From the NCBI GenBank assembly GCA_963555705.1, contig OY743188.1:28169383-28233382 (forward strand): a stretch of 64,000 bases of DNA. The letters are read 5' to 3'. A program made the position numbers and the translations under genes. Shown here piece after piece: positions 35,976 to 48,892 of the stretch. Within the stretch, counting starts at the first letter, position 1. The number at the start of each line of letters is the position of its first letter. This DNA is from Ligustrum vulgare (Eukaryota > Streptophyta > Magnoliopsida > Lamiales > Oleaceae). The notes beneath the pieces were generated by a model that ran no database searches, had not been told where the DNA came from, and saw only the letters and a list, made by a program, of their open reading frames with translations.

Positions 35976-37651
35976 GCTGATACCAACCTCCCTCCAATTC
36001 TTGCATTGTCACATCTACAATGCATAACTAAATGAGCTAATGCTAAGCAAATAACAACATAAATGATCATGGGCATAAGTTTCGATTCACTTTCTCACAA
36101 TTATCTCATCCCCTGTCTCCATGCCTTCTCATTATGTCAGTTTATTGACATTTCCTACTTGGGTCCAAATCCGAATCTCACTACGTTGTACTGTATGATC
36201 TCAACTATCAACATGGCCAATAACATGCACCTTCTAGTGTCTATTGTTCATAATCGCCCACCGAGACTTAAGACTCCAAAATTTATATCCATCGTAGCCC
36301 ATTGAAACTCAAGATATTGCACCTGGAATTATATTTTGTCAAATAGACCTAGCCTATTATATACGGTGTTCGGTATGTCGATCCTTACTCCCAAGGCCAT
36401 CAAAAGACCTCCAACACTGCTTGTATATCAGCGTCAGATCGTCAACACCTCATCCTTGACTACCCTTAATGATTGTCGGGAGCCTCAAGCGGGTGTATAT
36501 ATCCGAACGTGAATTAAAGTACAGTACACTCGTAAGGTGATTCTAGCTATCATCCACGTCATTATTTCTCCATATACTCATTATATCTTTCTTTACCATT
36601 TATAAAGGACTTCTTCTAAGTTCACACAATGTACATGAATGCCACAATATATCTCATGCACGAATTATATATCATAATCGCATAATATGGCATTCCAATA
36701 AATTCATGTGCATCAATAACATCTTATACAATCAAATCATGTCTCACTTGCTTTCACCTTATACAGATATTTGTCACATCATTTTCCACGTATATTGCAC
36801 CAATAATTTATCTCACATAATCTTATAGAAGCACATAATAATATAAATATTATGTTTTGCATTGTAATTGAAATGTTACTTACCTCACTCCTCAGCTATC
36901 TTAGAGTTCATGACTTTATTTCTCAATATTTTAAACCAGTAATCTGCTTGGAGTTAATCTATATCAATCATCACTCCTCGCCTATCGTATATATAAATTA
37001 TAATTTCGTCACAAGATATTATATTATATTTCAACTAATAAGTATAAATTAATGTCCAACAAAATTAACTAAAATAATTTTTGAGATCTCCCTAATTAAA
37101 GGAATTGATTTGCTTAATACCTCATAATGAATTAATCTAATTTCCCTGTTTAAAATAAAAATCATAATCATAACATAATAATATAAACCTTATTATATTA
37201 TATTATATTATATTATATTATATTATATTATATTATATTATATTATTATAATAATAATTAAATAATAAAAACATAACCTTACTTAAAAGATGAGGGGGTC
37301 GACCTCCCCAAATGAAAAGGGGGGGTTTGGCACCCTCCCCCTTCGGGGCTTTCCGTCTCTCTTCGTGCCGAATGATACATATTTATAGTTTTTACCAAGG
37401 ACTAGGATGCAATTAAATAAATTATTTAATTTTCTCATTTAGTCCCATAAAATATAAAACTTATATTTTAGTCCCAATAATTATTAAGATTACTAATGGT
37501 CATAAGAAGTCATCATACAGAGTTCTTGGGGGCCAATATGAGGTTCTCAATGAGTGCTTTATAATGATATTTTTGGATCCTAAAATCGATACCTGAGGTA
37601 AAAATTATAACTCGTCAAAGTTTACCACTTCAAAACTATTTTATATTTAAC
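35976..37651 (-). mobile_element. Possible antisense LTR with primer site and TATA box
   Basis: GCTGATACCA at 35976-35985 resembles the complement of a tRNA-Met primer site. A block starting TGTCACATC at 36007 and ending TTTAACA at about 37651 could be an LTR. On the minus strand it has a TATAAATA-like box near 37380-37390 upstream of a GC-rich leader (37300-37375). No target duplication was found and the gap between primer site and TG is long, so the limits are tentative. Confidence 0.3.
37188..37245. repeat. (TATTA)n pentanucleotide microsatellite
   Basis: About eleven uninterrupted ATTAT units followed by a short TTATAATAATAA tail. Confidence 0.95.
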
Positions 37652-37739
37652 AGTTTTTTATTTCTTTTCAAGTGGCTACTTTTGTCTTAATTTTCAGCAC
37701 TCTTATTACAATCAAACCTGAACTTCGAATACATCATTT

Positions 37740-38231
37740 TGAAATACTCTCATTATTGTCATCAAAAGATTTTGCATCCTGTTGCTGGAATACTATAATT
37801 TCATATCTGAGCTTGACAACCTTTGTTGGAGACATGAATTTAGTGCAAAATTTCTAGACCAACTCATTCCAGGTAGTGATACTTACAGTGAGACGAGAAT
37901 ATAGTCAATCAACTTCCCTATCCCATAAAGTGTAAGGAAATAATATGAGTCTGATCGTGTCGTCTGACACGCGTTGGTATTTGAAGTGTTGACACATGTC
38001 CAAAAATTTAAAAACATGTGTGTGTGGGTTTTCATCAGGTATTCCAAACTGTTGCCCATTTTGGAACATGTTTATGACATTGGTTTTCAGTTGAAAGTTT
38101 GCAAGCCCAAATGGCGGATATACGATACTGGATTGACTCTGAACCACCCGAGAAGTCATAAAGTCACAAACAAGCATGACATCCTCATTAACCTGATCCT
38201 CTACTTGAGCTATCAAATCATTTTTTGCCAT
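37740..38231 (-). pseudogene. Athila-type gag fragment
   Basis: Minus-strand frame 38231-37905 encodes SSIVYPPFGLANFQLKTNVI and FKFLDMCQHFKYQ, which closely match the gag at 46877-47857. Decayed text with ITTWNELV and FCTKFM continues to about 37740. An in-frame stop follows the REVD block. It is internal to the antisense LTR at 38498-39986 and no pol follows. Confidence 0.85.
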
Positions 38232-38497
38232 TTTTTGATTTTTTTTTACTTTTTCCTAGCTTCCCTCAAATTGTGATGAAGAGCTTGTTCAATTTTCGGA
38301 TCAAATTTTGCAAGATCTCCATTCCTATAACTTCGCATACACAACATGAGAAGGAAAATAAAGAAAAAATGAATTAACTAAATCACAATAAAAACTAAGA
38401 ATAAAAATAAAAGTAAAGCAAGTGAAATGTCTGAATTAGTGAATGTAATCTAAAAAATAAATTTAAACTACAATCCTCATCAACAATACCAAAAACT

Positions 38498-39986
38498 TGT
38501 CGCTAACCGCAAGTGTACGGATCTCACAAGTTAATAAAATGGATTTTAAGTCTGAATATCATACCCATAGGGATTGAGTAAATTGTATTTTTAGACTTAA
38601 CTCCTTAACTGGATCTAGGAATTACTTTGAGAATTTTCTACAAACTAAAACTAGACTAACAATTTAACTAGAAAGAAAAAAGATTTTGATTTTTGTAAAA
38701 AACCATGAAAAACAAATTTGTTAGAATTATAAATACACTTTAACTCCATCATCCATATCTCGACTTAATCTTTTAAATGCAATTCACGGGGTTTTGAAAA
38801 TTTGTGTTCCTAATGTTACATAAATACACTTTAACTCCATCATCCATAGCTTGACTTAATCTTTGGAATGCAATTCATGGGGTTTTGAAAATTTGTGTTC
38901 CTAATGTTACTTAAGTCCTCCCTTTAGCAATGCATAATTTTTTTTCTTTCTAAATGTGAAATGAATATATTTCTATGACAAACTCAAACATTAGAAAAAC
39001 ATTTAATTTTGTGAACACTTTCAAAGACAATACAAAGCATAGGTGGCAATTAAAATACGTATAGAGAATTCCTACTCTCTCGAACATAAGGAAACGCCAC
39101 AACAATTATACAAAAATTGGTCAAAAACTTGCATAATAATAAAAGCACAATTTAATTGAACCCATTTATTGCATAAATTAAACGAAAAAGTCAAAACATG
39201 AAATCAGAAATTAAAGTTTCATCAGAATCCTAACACTAATCGCCTAGCCTAGATACATAATAGAAAATAAAGTATAAGAATGATGGAAGGATGTCACCTT
39301 GTTCATATTCTTAATCTTGTATTTCCAATCTTCACTTTGACCTTGCGTGGATTCCTCAACAATTGAACAGCGTTTTGGCACTAATAAGACAAGTCGGGAA
39401 CCCCAAAAACATGCAAGACATCTGGTGAACTCGACGAAAAAAAAGAGAAACCTACCGAAATCTACGATAAAAAGCCCAGCAGTCGGCCTAGCCGAACTAT
39501 CGTGCAGCTACCCGGTATAATTTCATGCAGTCGCACAGTTGTAGCCTTTAGATTTTGTTGAATTCTGAGTCATCCATGCGACCTCGGGCATTTAATCTGT
39601 GAGACAGCAGGGTTATCATTGTTCCATGTAATTTTCATCTTTCAAAGGCTATAAGTTGGTCCTCCTGATTTAATTGCACAAAAAGTCCTCCACCTTTCGA
39701 TTGAATCAATTTGGTCCCTAAACTTCTGATTTCTCTTAATTTGGTTTTTTCTTCTACTTTTCCTCCAATTTGCACCTTGATTGACTTCATCAACTCTCCA
39801 TTTGCACAATTTAGCTCTTTTTACCATCCAATTTCCTTGCTTTTGCTTCAATTCCTTCATTTTCTTGAATTTATGATATTTCTGAAATATAAATAAATAA
39901 CAACTAAAGCAATAGAAAATATTTTAAAACGATTACAATAAATCTTACTTTTAGGATAAAAATAAGTGTATAAAACACACTTGTCA
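38498..39986 (-). mobile_element. Athila-type LTR (5' LTR of the antisense remnant)
   Basis: Starts TGTCGCTAACCGCAAGTGTA and ends AAAACACACTTGTCA. Both ends correspond to the inverted ends of the LTRs at 45243 and 49216. Together with the gag at 37740-38231 it forms the 5' end of an element in minus orientation whose 3' half is missing. CTAAT follows at 39987, but no matching left duplication was found. Confidence 0.8.
38729..38911. repeat. 91-bp tandem duplication inside the Athila-type LTR
   Basis: ATAAATACACTTTAACTCCA starts at 38729 and 38820. The two copies agree through CCTAATGTTAC, with about half a dozen differences. Confidence 0.85.
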
Positions 39987-40029
39987 CTAATGATGTAGCT
40001 TAATCTAATATTTATGCTTCATGTGAAAA

Positions 40030-40490
40030 GGGTCTGATTGATAAATTTTATAAGCATGATGGGTATTTGTTTAGAGAAAATAAACTGTGTGCACCTAATT
40101 GCTGTATACATAAATTTTTGGTGTATACATGGTGGGGGATTGATAGGACATTTTGGTGTTTTGAAGATCTTATAAACATTGCATGACCATTTTTACTAGC
40201 CTAGGATGAAAAGGGATGTTCACCATATTTGTTATAGGTATATAACTTGTAAAAAAGCTAAGTCTAGAGTCTTGCCACCTGAATTGTGTACATCTTACTA
40301 GTTCCTAATGAACCATAGGTCGATATATTTATAGACTTTATGCTAGGTTTTCCAGAACTAAAAAGGGTAGGGATTCAATATTCGTAGTGATGGGTAGATT
40401 TAGTAAGATAGTGTATTTGATTCCTTGTCATAAAATTGATTACGCTATGAACATACCCGATTTGTTCTTTAGGAAGATAGTATGACATGT
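40030..40490 (+). pseudogene. Ty3/Gypsy integrase remnant
   Basis: The plus strand reads, with stops and frame changes, HDGYLFRENKLCAPN, KAKSRVLP-like text at about 40255, and [17 protein letters not shown], ending near LFFRKIV. This is the order of the H2C2 zinc-binding and catalytic-core parts of Gypsy integrase; the C2 half of the zinc finger has decayed. There is no RT upstream, because the Athila-type LTR ends just before it at 39986. Confidence 0.75.
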
Positions 40491-40749
40491 TGAAAGAAGA
40501 TTCAAGGCTTATATTGGTTCAAGTTGAGAGTCTAGCAAAAAACTAAATTGGAGGCCAAAAGTCAAGCTTGGAAGCAAGTTGGAATGTTTATGCGATTACT
40601 AAACTTTGTACCTTGTGATCGCAACACTTCAACTTTTAAGGTTTTCGAATTTTAGTTTTATTATACGTTTTAATTATTTTATTTCATTTTTTGGCCAATT
40701 GTTGGTAGCTACTAAGTTTTTGAAGCCCCTTTATCATATAAAAAGGTAT

Positions 40750-41110
40750 TTTTACTCATTGTTAAAATAACTTTGACTTATCAAAGAATCAAATTCTTTG
40801 TGGTGTTCAAAATCCTAGAACTTATAAAAGGATTAGGCACCATTTGTGACTTTCACCCATTGTGGTTCTTATTTCTGCATATCAACGAGTCTAAGACTTA
40901 ATATACCTTAGGTCCTTGATTTGTGATGATTGGGCTATAACATTATCCTCATACCTGAATTAGCTTTCCAATGTATTTCAATCAATATTTCTATGAGATC
41001 AATGTGGTTTTTATATGGATTCACGTCACTCTTGCTCCAGAATCGATTACATTCAAAATGTCAAACCAAAATTAAATCCGTTGTCTGGGTTGCAAAGTGC
41101 GTATATTGAA
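40750..41110 (+). mobile_element. LTR-like remnant related to the window start
   Basis: Shares the order of short blocks with 20-200 (ACTTATCAAAG, ATTGTGGTTCTT, ACGAGTCTAAG, AATATACCTT, ACCTGAATT). This is consistent with a diverged LTR of the same family downstream of the Gypsy integrase remnant. Confidence 0.4.
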
Positions 41111-41459
41111 CATGAGGTACTTACATAAATACCCTTATTTTTTGGATCATTTACAAAAAAATACTTTTAGAAGATTTTAGGAAGTAAAAATACTCTGTAA
41201 AATTTGTGTGCCATTTTTTTTAATGATTTTAACATTTTTTAACAATTTTATCATTTTTAAAAAAAAGTTACACAATGTCATTTATTTTTAAAAAAGTGAC
41301 AGGTGTGTTACTTTCTCAATCAAACATAAATTAAAACTTTAAAATAAATTCATGACTTGTTAATTTTATTCAAAATATTAGAATAATTGTGCCACTTTTT
41401 TTTTAAAGGACATATTATAAATTTTTATCACTTTTTCTTTCATCTAAAAAGTGACATGA

Positions 41460-41960
41460 TAATTTGTCACTTTTTTTATTTGAATGTCAAATTTTCAATT
41501 TTCACAATATCCATCATTGACTAATAAATTACATAAGTTCACAAACACTAGTAGATATATTACACATTCTCCCTTCTCCATACACCAATTCAATGTCACT
41601 TTTTGCTTCTTTTTTTTTTTTAACTAAAAAGTGATCAAAAGAATTGTCCACTTTCTCAATTTTTTCCAACATCCATTATTGATTAACAAATTACACAAGT
41701 CTATAAACACTAACATATACATTATACAATCTCCATTCTCCCTACACAAAAACAAATTCGCTTTTTTACATTTTCTTTTAACTAAAAGGTGACATTGTGT
41801 ATCTTTTCAGTGGAAAAAAGTGACATTTTGTCACCTTTTTTTTACTTGAATTTAACTTTTTTTTTTTTTTGCAATATTCATAATTGACTAACAAATTACA
41901 CAAGTCCACAAACACTAAAAGATATCCATTATACATTCTCCATACACAAACACACCATAA
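41460..41960. repeat. Three imperfect tandem repeats, about 170-200 bp
   Basis: Anchors CCATCATTGACTAA at about 41507, CCATTATTGATTAAC at about 41676 and TCATAATTGACTAAC at about 41878 are each followed by AAATTACA(C)AAGT and an ACAAACACTA-like block, and preceded by a GTGACA/GTCAC pair. Nothing coding. Confidence 0.65.
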
Positions 41961-42853
41961 GAAAACAAGAAAATCACAGACACATCAAATAAGTAACAAA
42001 CAAGGATTACTAATTCCCCTAACTCAGATTCAATAATAAACCCTATTCATCATGTATTGTACTAAAATATTCCACAATTTTAAATCTATGCCCCTATTTG
42101 ATATAAATGAAAATAGATTTTTAGTAGATTTTGATAAAAGTCAATGAAATGTATGGTTAAAAAGTTGTGAATCCCATAAAAAATGTGGTTAAGATTAAAT
42201 GTTGTCTTTAACTTAGGTTAATATCTACATTTCTAACAATACCAAACAAATGCTATATGCTCTATACAACTCTATTAACAATCGGCATTCCATCCAAATC
42301 CTTACATGTACAAATTAAATTCATCGTATTCTTTCACCCACTACATCTTGTCTTCATATTTGTCTCTCAAAATAAGTACACAAATTACAAATGTTATGCT
42401 TGAATATTCCAAAACTTCCCTATTACATATGAAATAGAAGGTAAAAGATACATGGGATGTGGGATGTCTTAAACTTTTCAAAAATTATACTGAAAGGCTA
42501 AGAAATTTAAGCAATTAATTACCAGCAAGAAATGACAGCAATTGCCTCGGCCTCAATGGGTGAATGGAGTGGAGGACGTGGTTTGAGTAATGAGCTTGGA
42601 GGCCTACCATTCTTGGCAAAGCTGTTATTAGCAAGAGGGCGTTCTTGAAACTTAGCAACTGCTAGACTCAGCGAACATTGTCGAATTCCCAATCTTCTTG
42701 GGTAGGTTCAAGTCAAGATGCCCAGTTAAGGGCTCATCTTCATCAGATTATGTTTGAACGTTCTTAGCTGAATCCTTATTTTGTCGAAACACTTCGGCAT
42801 ACTCATTTTTCTCTGATTGAGAAAAATAGATATTAATGCAGTTGGACCCATTG
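41961..42853. other. Insertion-site DNA left of the Tat-like element
   Basis: No gene called. It is continuous in the ancestral genome with 53486-53554 and 56001 onward, as the target duplications show. Confidence 0.5.
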
Positions 42854-42858
42854 GAGAT
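42854..42858. other. Target-site duplication GAGAT, left copy
   Basis: GAGAT precedes the LTR start at 42859 and recurs at 53481-53485. Confidence 0.85.
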
Positions 42859-43285
42859 TGTAAATGAGTTTGTAATCGACCTGAAACTACTATTGGGCCT
42901 CATTAAGCAAAATGAAAAAAAATTAATTGGCCACAACCCACCAAATAAATGTCCAACAATTAACAAGATCATGCTCCAGGCGAATAATGGAATCACCCAT
43001 AATCAAGTAGTTAAAATAGGAAGTGAGCTGGGACCTAAATCGGATCAATCACATATACTCAGCATATTGACTAGGGCATCACGAGGAATGATTGTCCTAG
43101 AATCTGGCTAACCCTAAAAGAAATGTAGAAACAATGTTGGCTGAGGTAGGGGAAGCTAAAACAGGTAAACTAAGAAAGAAGCTGTTATAAGACGGAGATG
43201 ATAAAAGGGGGTGGGGGGTGGGGGAGGAATAAAAGTAGATACAAATCACATTCATATTTTCACTAGTCCAAAATTTACATCGACA
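42859..43285 (+). repeat. 5' LTR of the Tat-like element
   Basis: 427 bp, TGTAAATG to ATCGACA. It contains a G-rich stretch at 43206-43228. Its partner is 53056-53480. Confidence 0.9.
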
Positions 43286-43287
43286 GT

Positions 43288-43303
43288 TTGGCACCCACCG
43301 TGG
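43288..43303 (+). other. Primer binding site of the Tat-like element
   Basis: TTGGCACCCACCGTGGC follows the LTR by two bases. It resembles the TGGCGCCCACCGTGGGGC site of many plant Gypsy elements. Confidence 0.65.
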
Positions 43304-43304
43304 C

Positions 43305-44560
43305 ATGAAAGAAAAGAGAAAAATGGTGACAAATCGGCGAGCAGTAGTAGAAGGTCCATCAGATACTCATGCCTCTGAACAAATAAACCAAGAAGCTATA
43401 GATACACATCCTCATGCAAGAGAAAATCCCCTTATGACACCTTCACATCAAGAGTTGCACCCAACTATACTCACAGTAGAAACCCCAACCGACTTGGCTA
43501 CGAGAGATCTGCAAGATCAGGGAGAAACCCCAACCGACTTGGCTGCTTCTATGCAGCCACCAATTGAAACAAATCCAAGAGCGTTTGAAGGGAGAGAGAT
43601 ACCGAACCGAGTGACCAATTGGAAGAAAGTCGTCGAAAAACAGAAGTCTGTACGCTGGGTAACTCATATCTCGAAGAATCTCAAGAGCAGAAGAAACGAT
43701 CCAACCCATTTACATGAGAAATCTTGGGCGAACCACTCCCAAGAAATTTCAAGCTACCTAACCTGTCGGAGTACGATGGCATGTCTAACCCCAAGGAACA
43801 CCTAGAAAGGTTTGACAGCATGATGATACTTTATGACTTTCCCGATTCCATAATATGTCGAGTGTTCTTGACCACTCTCAAAGGGAGCGCTCAAATCTGG
43901 TTCTCCCAACTTCCTATAAATTCAATCTCCAGTTTCCCAACTTAAGATGCCAAACTATCCGCTGCAATCTTGACTAATGGATTAAGGCAGGTACGTTTCT
44001 TCATATCACTAACGAAGAATCCACCAAACGATGTTAGTGCATTACTTGCAAGGCTGAGAAGTACATCAACTTTGAAGAAGCACAAAAAGCAAAAGAAGAA
44101 ACAAAGAAATACACAAAGAGAAAGGATGAAAAATAATTACATCATGTCAGTCTCCCAAAAGGTATAATCACATGGCTAAAGCCATTGAAGATTGACGGAT
44201 AACGCCCCGTGAATTATGCATATTTCTGGTTTCATAAAGGATCGAGGCATAGGATAGAAGATTGCTACAAACAGAAAGATGAAGTTGAATGCTTAATTAG
44301 ATCGAGGTACCTGGGATAGTTCATAAGAAAAGACAATGATATGGAGCATAGGGGCAGCACACCTCTCCTCGACAAAGGTCACCCATGTGTTATCAGCTAC
44401 AAAAAACAAATCACCCACCAGGCAGTGTGATCATGGTCATTACCAGAGGACATTCGTGTGTAGATACCAGGTCAGCAAGGAATCCCTACGGACAAGATGT
44501 CCGACAGAGAATATCCTTGTTGAAATGCATCGAAAATTCAAAGTATTATCAGTAACTTCA
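43305..44560 (+). pseudogene. Tat-like gag, frameshifted
   Basis: Frame 43305-43805 gives a hydrophilic N-terminal region. The conserved gag core begins in a second frame (43724-43945) with KLPNLSEYDGMSNPKEHLER and TTLKGSAQIWFSQLP. Near 44210-44300 a FHKGSRHRIEDCY block relates to the HRDHGH-type knuckle of this family. Several frameshifts and stops separate the parts, so it is not functional. Confidence 0.8.
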
Positions 44561-44694
44561 TTCCTTTCTTATCTCAAGGAAATCTTAATAAACATAAATG
44601 CGAAGTACATTATTTGCATATATAAAATTAAAATCGTGTATTTTCTTGAAATTTTTTTGAAGTTAGTTCTTAACTCGAATAACCTTGCAACATC

Positions 44695-45242
44695 CAACCA
44701 TGGTAAACAACCTGGTCACTACGACTATCAAACACACAAACGGCCAACCACAATAGACAATTAGGTCAATGCAGCCCTCAATGCTCAAATAATCGAACAT
44801 GGGTAAACAACCTGGTCACTATGACTATCAAACACACAGACGGCCGTCCACAGTAGACAAGTGAGTCAATGCGGCCCTCAATTCTCGAATAGCCGACCAG
44901 GTAAAACAACCTGGTCACAGTGGCTATCAATACACAGTGGCTATCAATACACAACTAGCCGATCATGGTAAACAACCTGGTCACTACGACTATCAAACAT
45001 ACAAACAACTGACCACAGTAGACAACTTGGTCAATGCGACCCTCAATGCTCAAATAGTCGACCACGATAAAACAACCTGGTCAATATGACTATCAAACAC
45101 ACAAACGGCCGACCACAATAGACAACTGGGTCGATGTGGTCCTCAATGTTCGAATAGCCGACCACGATATATCAACCTGGTGAAGACGGCTATCAACACA
45201 CAACTAGCCAATCATGGTAAACAACCTTGTCACTACGACTAT
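44695..45242 (+). repeat. Tandem array, about 100-bp unit (segment 1)
   Basis: Units begin GTAAACAACCTGGTCACTA, followed by CGACTATCAAACACACAAAC, GGCCGACCACAGTAGACAA and TCAATGCGGCCCTCAATGCT. A shorter variant carries CACAACTAGCC. About six units are visible before the array is cut at 45242 by the Athila-type LTR. It continues at 50615. Confidence 0.9.
45238..45242. other. Target-site duplication ACTAT, left copy
   Basis: ACTAT precedes TGATAAG at 45243 and recurs at 50615-50619 after the second LTR. Confidence 0.8.
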
Positions 45243-46679
45243 TGATAAGTGTATAAACACTTATTTCTATCCTAAAGTAGGATTTTATCTGTTTGTTTAA
45301 GAATATTTTCTATTTATTTTGTTATTATCTGTTTATATTTCCGAAATAATCCCAAAATCGAGAAAGTAAAGGAATTGGAGCAAAAAGAAGTATATTGGAT
45401 GATAAAAATGTCAAATTATTGAAATCAAGAGTTGATAAAGTCAATCGAAGGGAAAATTGGAAGCAAAGTGAAAGAAAGAATCGTATTGGGAGAAATCAAA
45501 AGTTTGGGACTCAATTGTATCAATTGGAAGTTGATGGACTGAGGTGAAATAAAGGTTTGAGGACCAAATTGTTGCAAATGAAAAAAGAAAATTGCACAAA
45601 AAATTTATAACCGTACGGTCGCATGGTGTAAAATTCATGTTGTCGCATGACCGCATAAAAAAAGAACAGATTCGAAATTGTTATAACCTTGCTGTCGCAC
45701 CAATTTGTATCGTACGGTCGCATGGTTGTCTAGCTGGGCCAATTGATGGGCTTTTTACGCTATTTTCAGCGGATTTCTCTTATTTTTGACCTAGACTTCG
45801 GGAGATTCTATGTATACCAGACTTTGGGTAAGAAATTAGGGGTTCCCAATTGTGATATTTCATGCCAAAATGCTGTCGAATTCCTGGGAGATTCATAGGA
45901 GGCCAAATTCAAAATTGAAGAACAATGATCAAGGAGATGAATAGGGTGACATCTATCCATTATTCTTGTGAATTTTCTTCAACTATGTTTCTAGGCTAGA
46001 TTTCTTGTGATAGGATTTTGATGAAGTTTTAATCATTGATTCCATGTTTGACCTATTATTTAATATATGCAGTGTATGGGTTTGATGCAATTAAATAAGT
46101 GCTTTTATTATTGTGGAATTGTGTTGGCCAACTTTTGTGTGATTGTCTTTATGATTTTCTATGTTCGAAAGAGTAGGATTTCATTAGAAGTTATTTAATT
46201 TCCACTAAGTCTGATAGGGGACATAAATATATCCCTATACTTTGTGTTATCCTATATAGTGTTCATTGATATTTAATGTTTTTCTAATTGCTTAATTGTC
46301 ATAGAAATATAGTCAATTGGCATTTAGAGATAGGTTTTTATGCATCGTTCGAAAGAGGACTTAAATAATTTTAGGAACATGGATATTCAAAATCTCGTGA
46401 ATTGTATTTAAATGATTTGTTAAACACATGGATGATTTGGTTAAAATGGATTAATAGTTCTAACACGTTTGTTTTCATTCGTTTAAATCAAATTGTCTTT
46501 GTTTCTTTAGTTTAATCTTTATTTTAGTTTTCAAAACAACTTTCTCAAATCAAAATAAATTTCTTGTTCCATTAAGGTCCGTAATCTAAAATACAATTTA
46601 CAACAATTCCTGTGGGATCGATACTTGGACTCACGTCCACTTTATTACTTGCGCGACCCCTGCACTTGCGGAGCGAACA
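45243..46679 (+). mobile_element. Athila-type 5' LTR (1,437 bp)
   Basis: Starts TGATAAGTGTATAAACACTT and ends ACTTGCGGAGCGAACA. It is followed by the TGGCGCCGTTGCC primer site. It is almost collinear with 49216-50614. Confidence 0.92.
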
Positions 46680-46685
46680 AGTTTT

Positions 46686-46698
46686 TGGCGCCGTTGCC
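46686..46698 (+). other. Primer binding site of the Athila-type element
   Basis: TGGCGCCGTTGCC is the usual primer site sequence of Athila/Tat-lineage Gypsy elements. Confidence 0.85.
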
Positions 46699-46876
46699 TG
46701 AGATTGTAGTTTAAATTTATTTTTTGATTACTTTCACTAATTCGAACTTTTTACTGCTTTATTCTTATTTCTTTATATTTTATTCTTCTTTATTTTTTTT
46801 GTTTTTATTTTATTTTATTTTAGGACTTTAAATTCTGATTTTAGTTTAGTCAGTAGTTTCGTTGTTTTTCTTTTAG

Positions 46877-48892
46877 TTGTATATGTTACATTTGAAGAAC
46901 GAGAATCTTTTCGAAGTTGACCCTGAAATAGAACGTACTTTACACCGTAGGTTGAGAGAAGCTAGGGAACTAGATAAACAGAAAAATAAAAAAGAGGAAC
47001 AAATGGCAAACAACAATCTGGTTTTACCTGGTGTTGAGCCAGATGAGGAGGGGAATAGACTTGTAGGCAATTTCATGATCCCGCAAATTATTCAAAATCA
47101 ATCAAGCATAGTTTATCTACCTTTTGGTCTTGCAAACTTCCCATTAAAGACCAATGTGATAAACATGTTTCAAAATGGACATCAATTCTATGGCAAACCT
47201 GATGAAAATCCACATGCACATGTGTCTAAATTTTTAGACATGTGTGAACATTTTAAATATCAGGGTGTTTTAGATGACGCCATCAAACTTAGGTTGTTTC
47301 CATACACCTTAAGATATAGGACAATAGATTGGTTAGACTCCCGTTCTCCTGTAAGTATAACAACTTGGAATGACTTGGCTCAAGAATTTTGCACAAAATT
47401 CATGCCTCCAGTCAAAGTCGCTAAACTCAGACATGACATAACAATTTTCCAACAACAAGAGTCTAAATCATTTGATGAAGCATGGAGCAGGTTTAAAAGC
47501 ATGCTTAGAAAGTGCTCTCAACATGGACTACCTAAAAATGAGCAAGTAAGGTACTTTTACATTGGCTTTCTCCCTCAATTCAAGAGTCTTGTTGATTCGT
47601 CATCCAATGGATCAATAACTACCCAAACTCTTGATGGAGCACTTGAACTGTTTGAGAGAATAGCCAATATCAATGCAAGGTGTGCGTCTGAGAGAACAAT
47701 CCAAAAGAAACCAGTAGGAGTTTATGCAGTGGATGATGTTTCGGCATTGTCTGCTAAAATAGACTCTTTGATGAATTTCATACAAACCAACCATTTAGTG
47801 AAAAGTGTAGTAACTGGATGCGAGGAATGTGGGGCTAATCACAATACTTCTGGCTAGTCAAGCTGAACAAGTAAATTTTGTACAAGGGGGATACCGCCAA
47901 AATAATCCTTATTCCAACACTTACTATCCTGGTTGGCGAAATCACCCTAACTTCTCATGGAGGGATAATAAAAATGGAACAGGCCAACAAGCCCCTCCAC
48001 AACAGGTAGTAGAGAAGAAACCTCAACTTGAGGAGATGGTTATGAAATTGATGGAGACGACTGACCAGTACATGAGCCAGACCGATCAGTTTATAGTTAA
48101 AACTGATCAGTTCATGACCAAAACTGACCAATTCATGAGGATGACTAAAACGAAACTGCGGAATCATCAGGCTTCAATCAAAAACTTGGAAACCCAAGTT
48201 GGTAAAATAGCTCAGGCTTTAGAAAATAGAGCCCCAGGTACACTACCTGGTAACACTAAGGTTAATCCTAGGGAGCAAGTGATGGCAATCAAAACTGTTG
48301 AAAGAGAGGTAGGAAGGATCACTTTTACTTCATGTGACAGAGTTTATGAACCTCCCACTCCTTTTTCCCAAAGACTAAAAGGTTGGAAATAGAAACAAGG
48401 AGTAAATGCAATTACCACACGCAGTGGGGTGAAATCGCCTGAGATTCATGTTAAAAAGCCAGATGAAGAGAAGGGAAAACATGTTGAGGCACTTGAAAAG
48501 CAATCTGATGAGAAGAAAGAGGGAAATCGGGTAAATTTGACAATTAAGCCTCATGAGTCCCCATTCCATTCCCTCAAAGATTACAAAAGCCTAAGGAGAA
48601 TCAGCAGTTCAATAAGTTTCTCAGCATGCTCAGAAAGCTGCACAATAACATTAATTTCCTAGAAGCCATTACCCAAATCCCCAGCTATACCAAGTTCCTG
48701 AAAAAGATGATGTCAAGTAAGAGAAAACTTCAGGAACTTGAAGAGGTGTCACTGAATGAAGAGTGCAGCGCCATCTTGCAACAAAAGCTGACACCCAAGC
48801 TGAGAGATCCATGAAGTTTTTCAATTCCTTGCATCATTGGTGACTTAAAATTTAACAAAGTTTTATGAGACCTTGGTGCAAGCATAAATTTG
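46877..48892 (+). pseudogene. Athila-type gag-protease, truncated at the protease active site
   Basis: Frame 46877-47857 (326 codons) is the gag core, with LKTNVINMFQNG, HVSKFLDMCEHFKYQ and TTWNDLAQEFCTKFMPP, ending at a CEECGANHNTSG zinc-binding remnant. After a frameshift near 47850, 47829-48392 continues with EQVNFVQGGYRQNNPYSN and a TDQF repeat. There is a TAG stop at 48390. Another shift near 48610 leads to the FLSMLRKLHNNINFLEAI region and then the protease start (GSFSIPCIIGDLKF, DLGASINLR) at 48815-48892. The text stops there and satellite sequence begins. RT, RNase H and integrase are absent. Confidence 0.9.

Noticed and set aside
42526..42700. Minus-strand open frame of about 58 codons with proline-rich text and an EAEAIAVISCW end, faintly like a plant LINE RNase H
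   Set aside because: Too short and without a clear motif; continuity into the ancestral flank at 53486 could not be shown.
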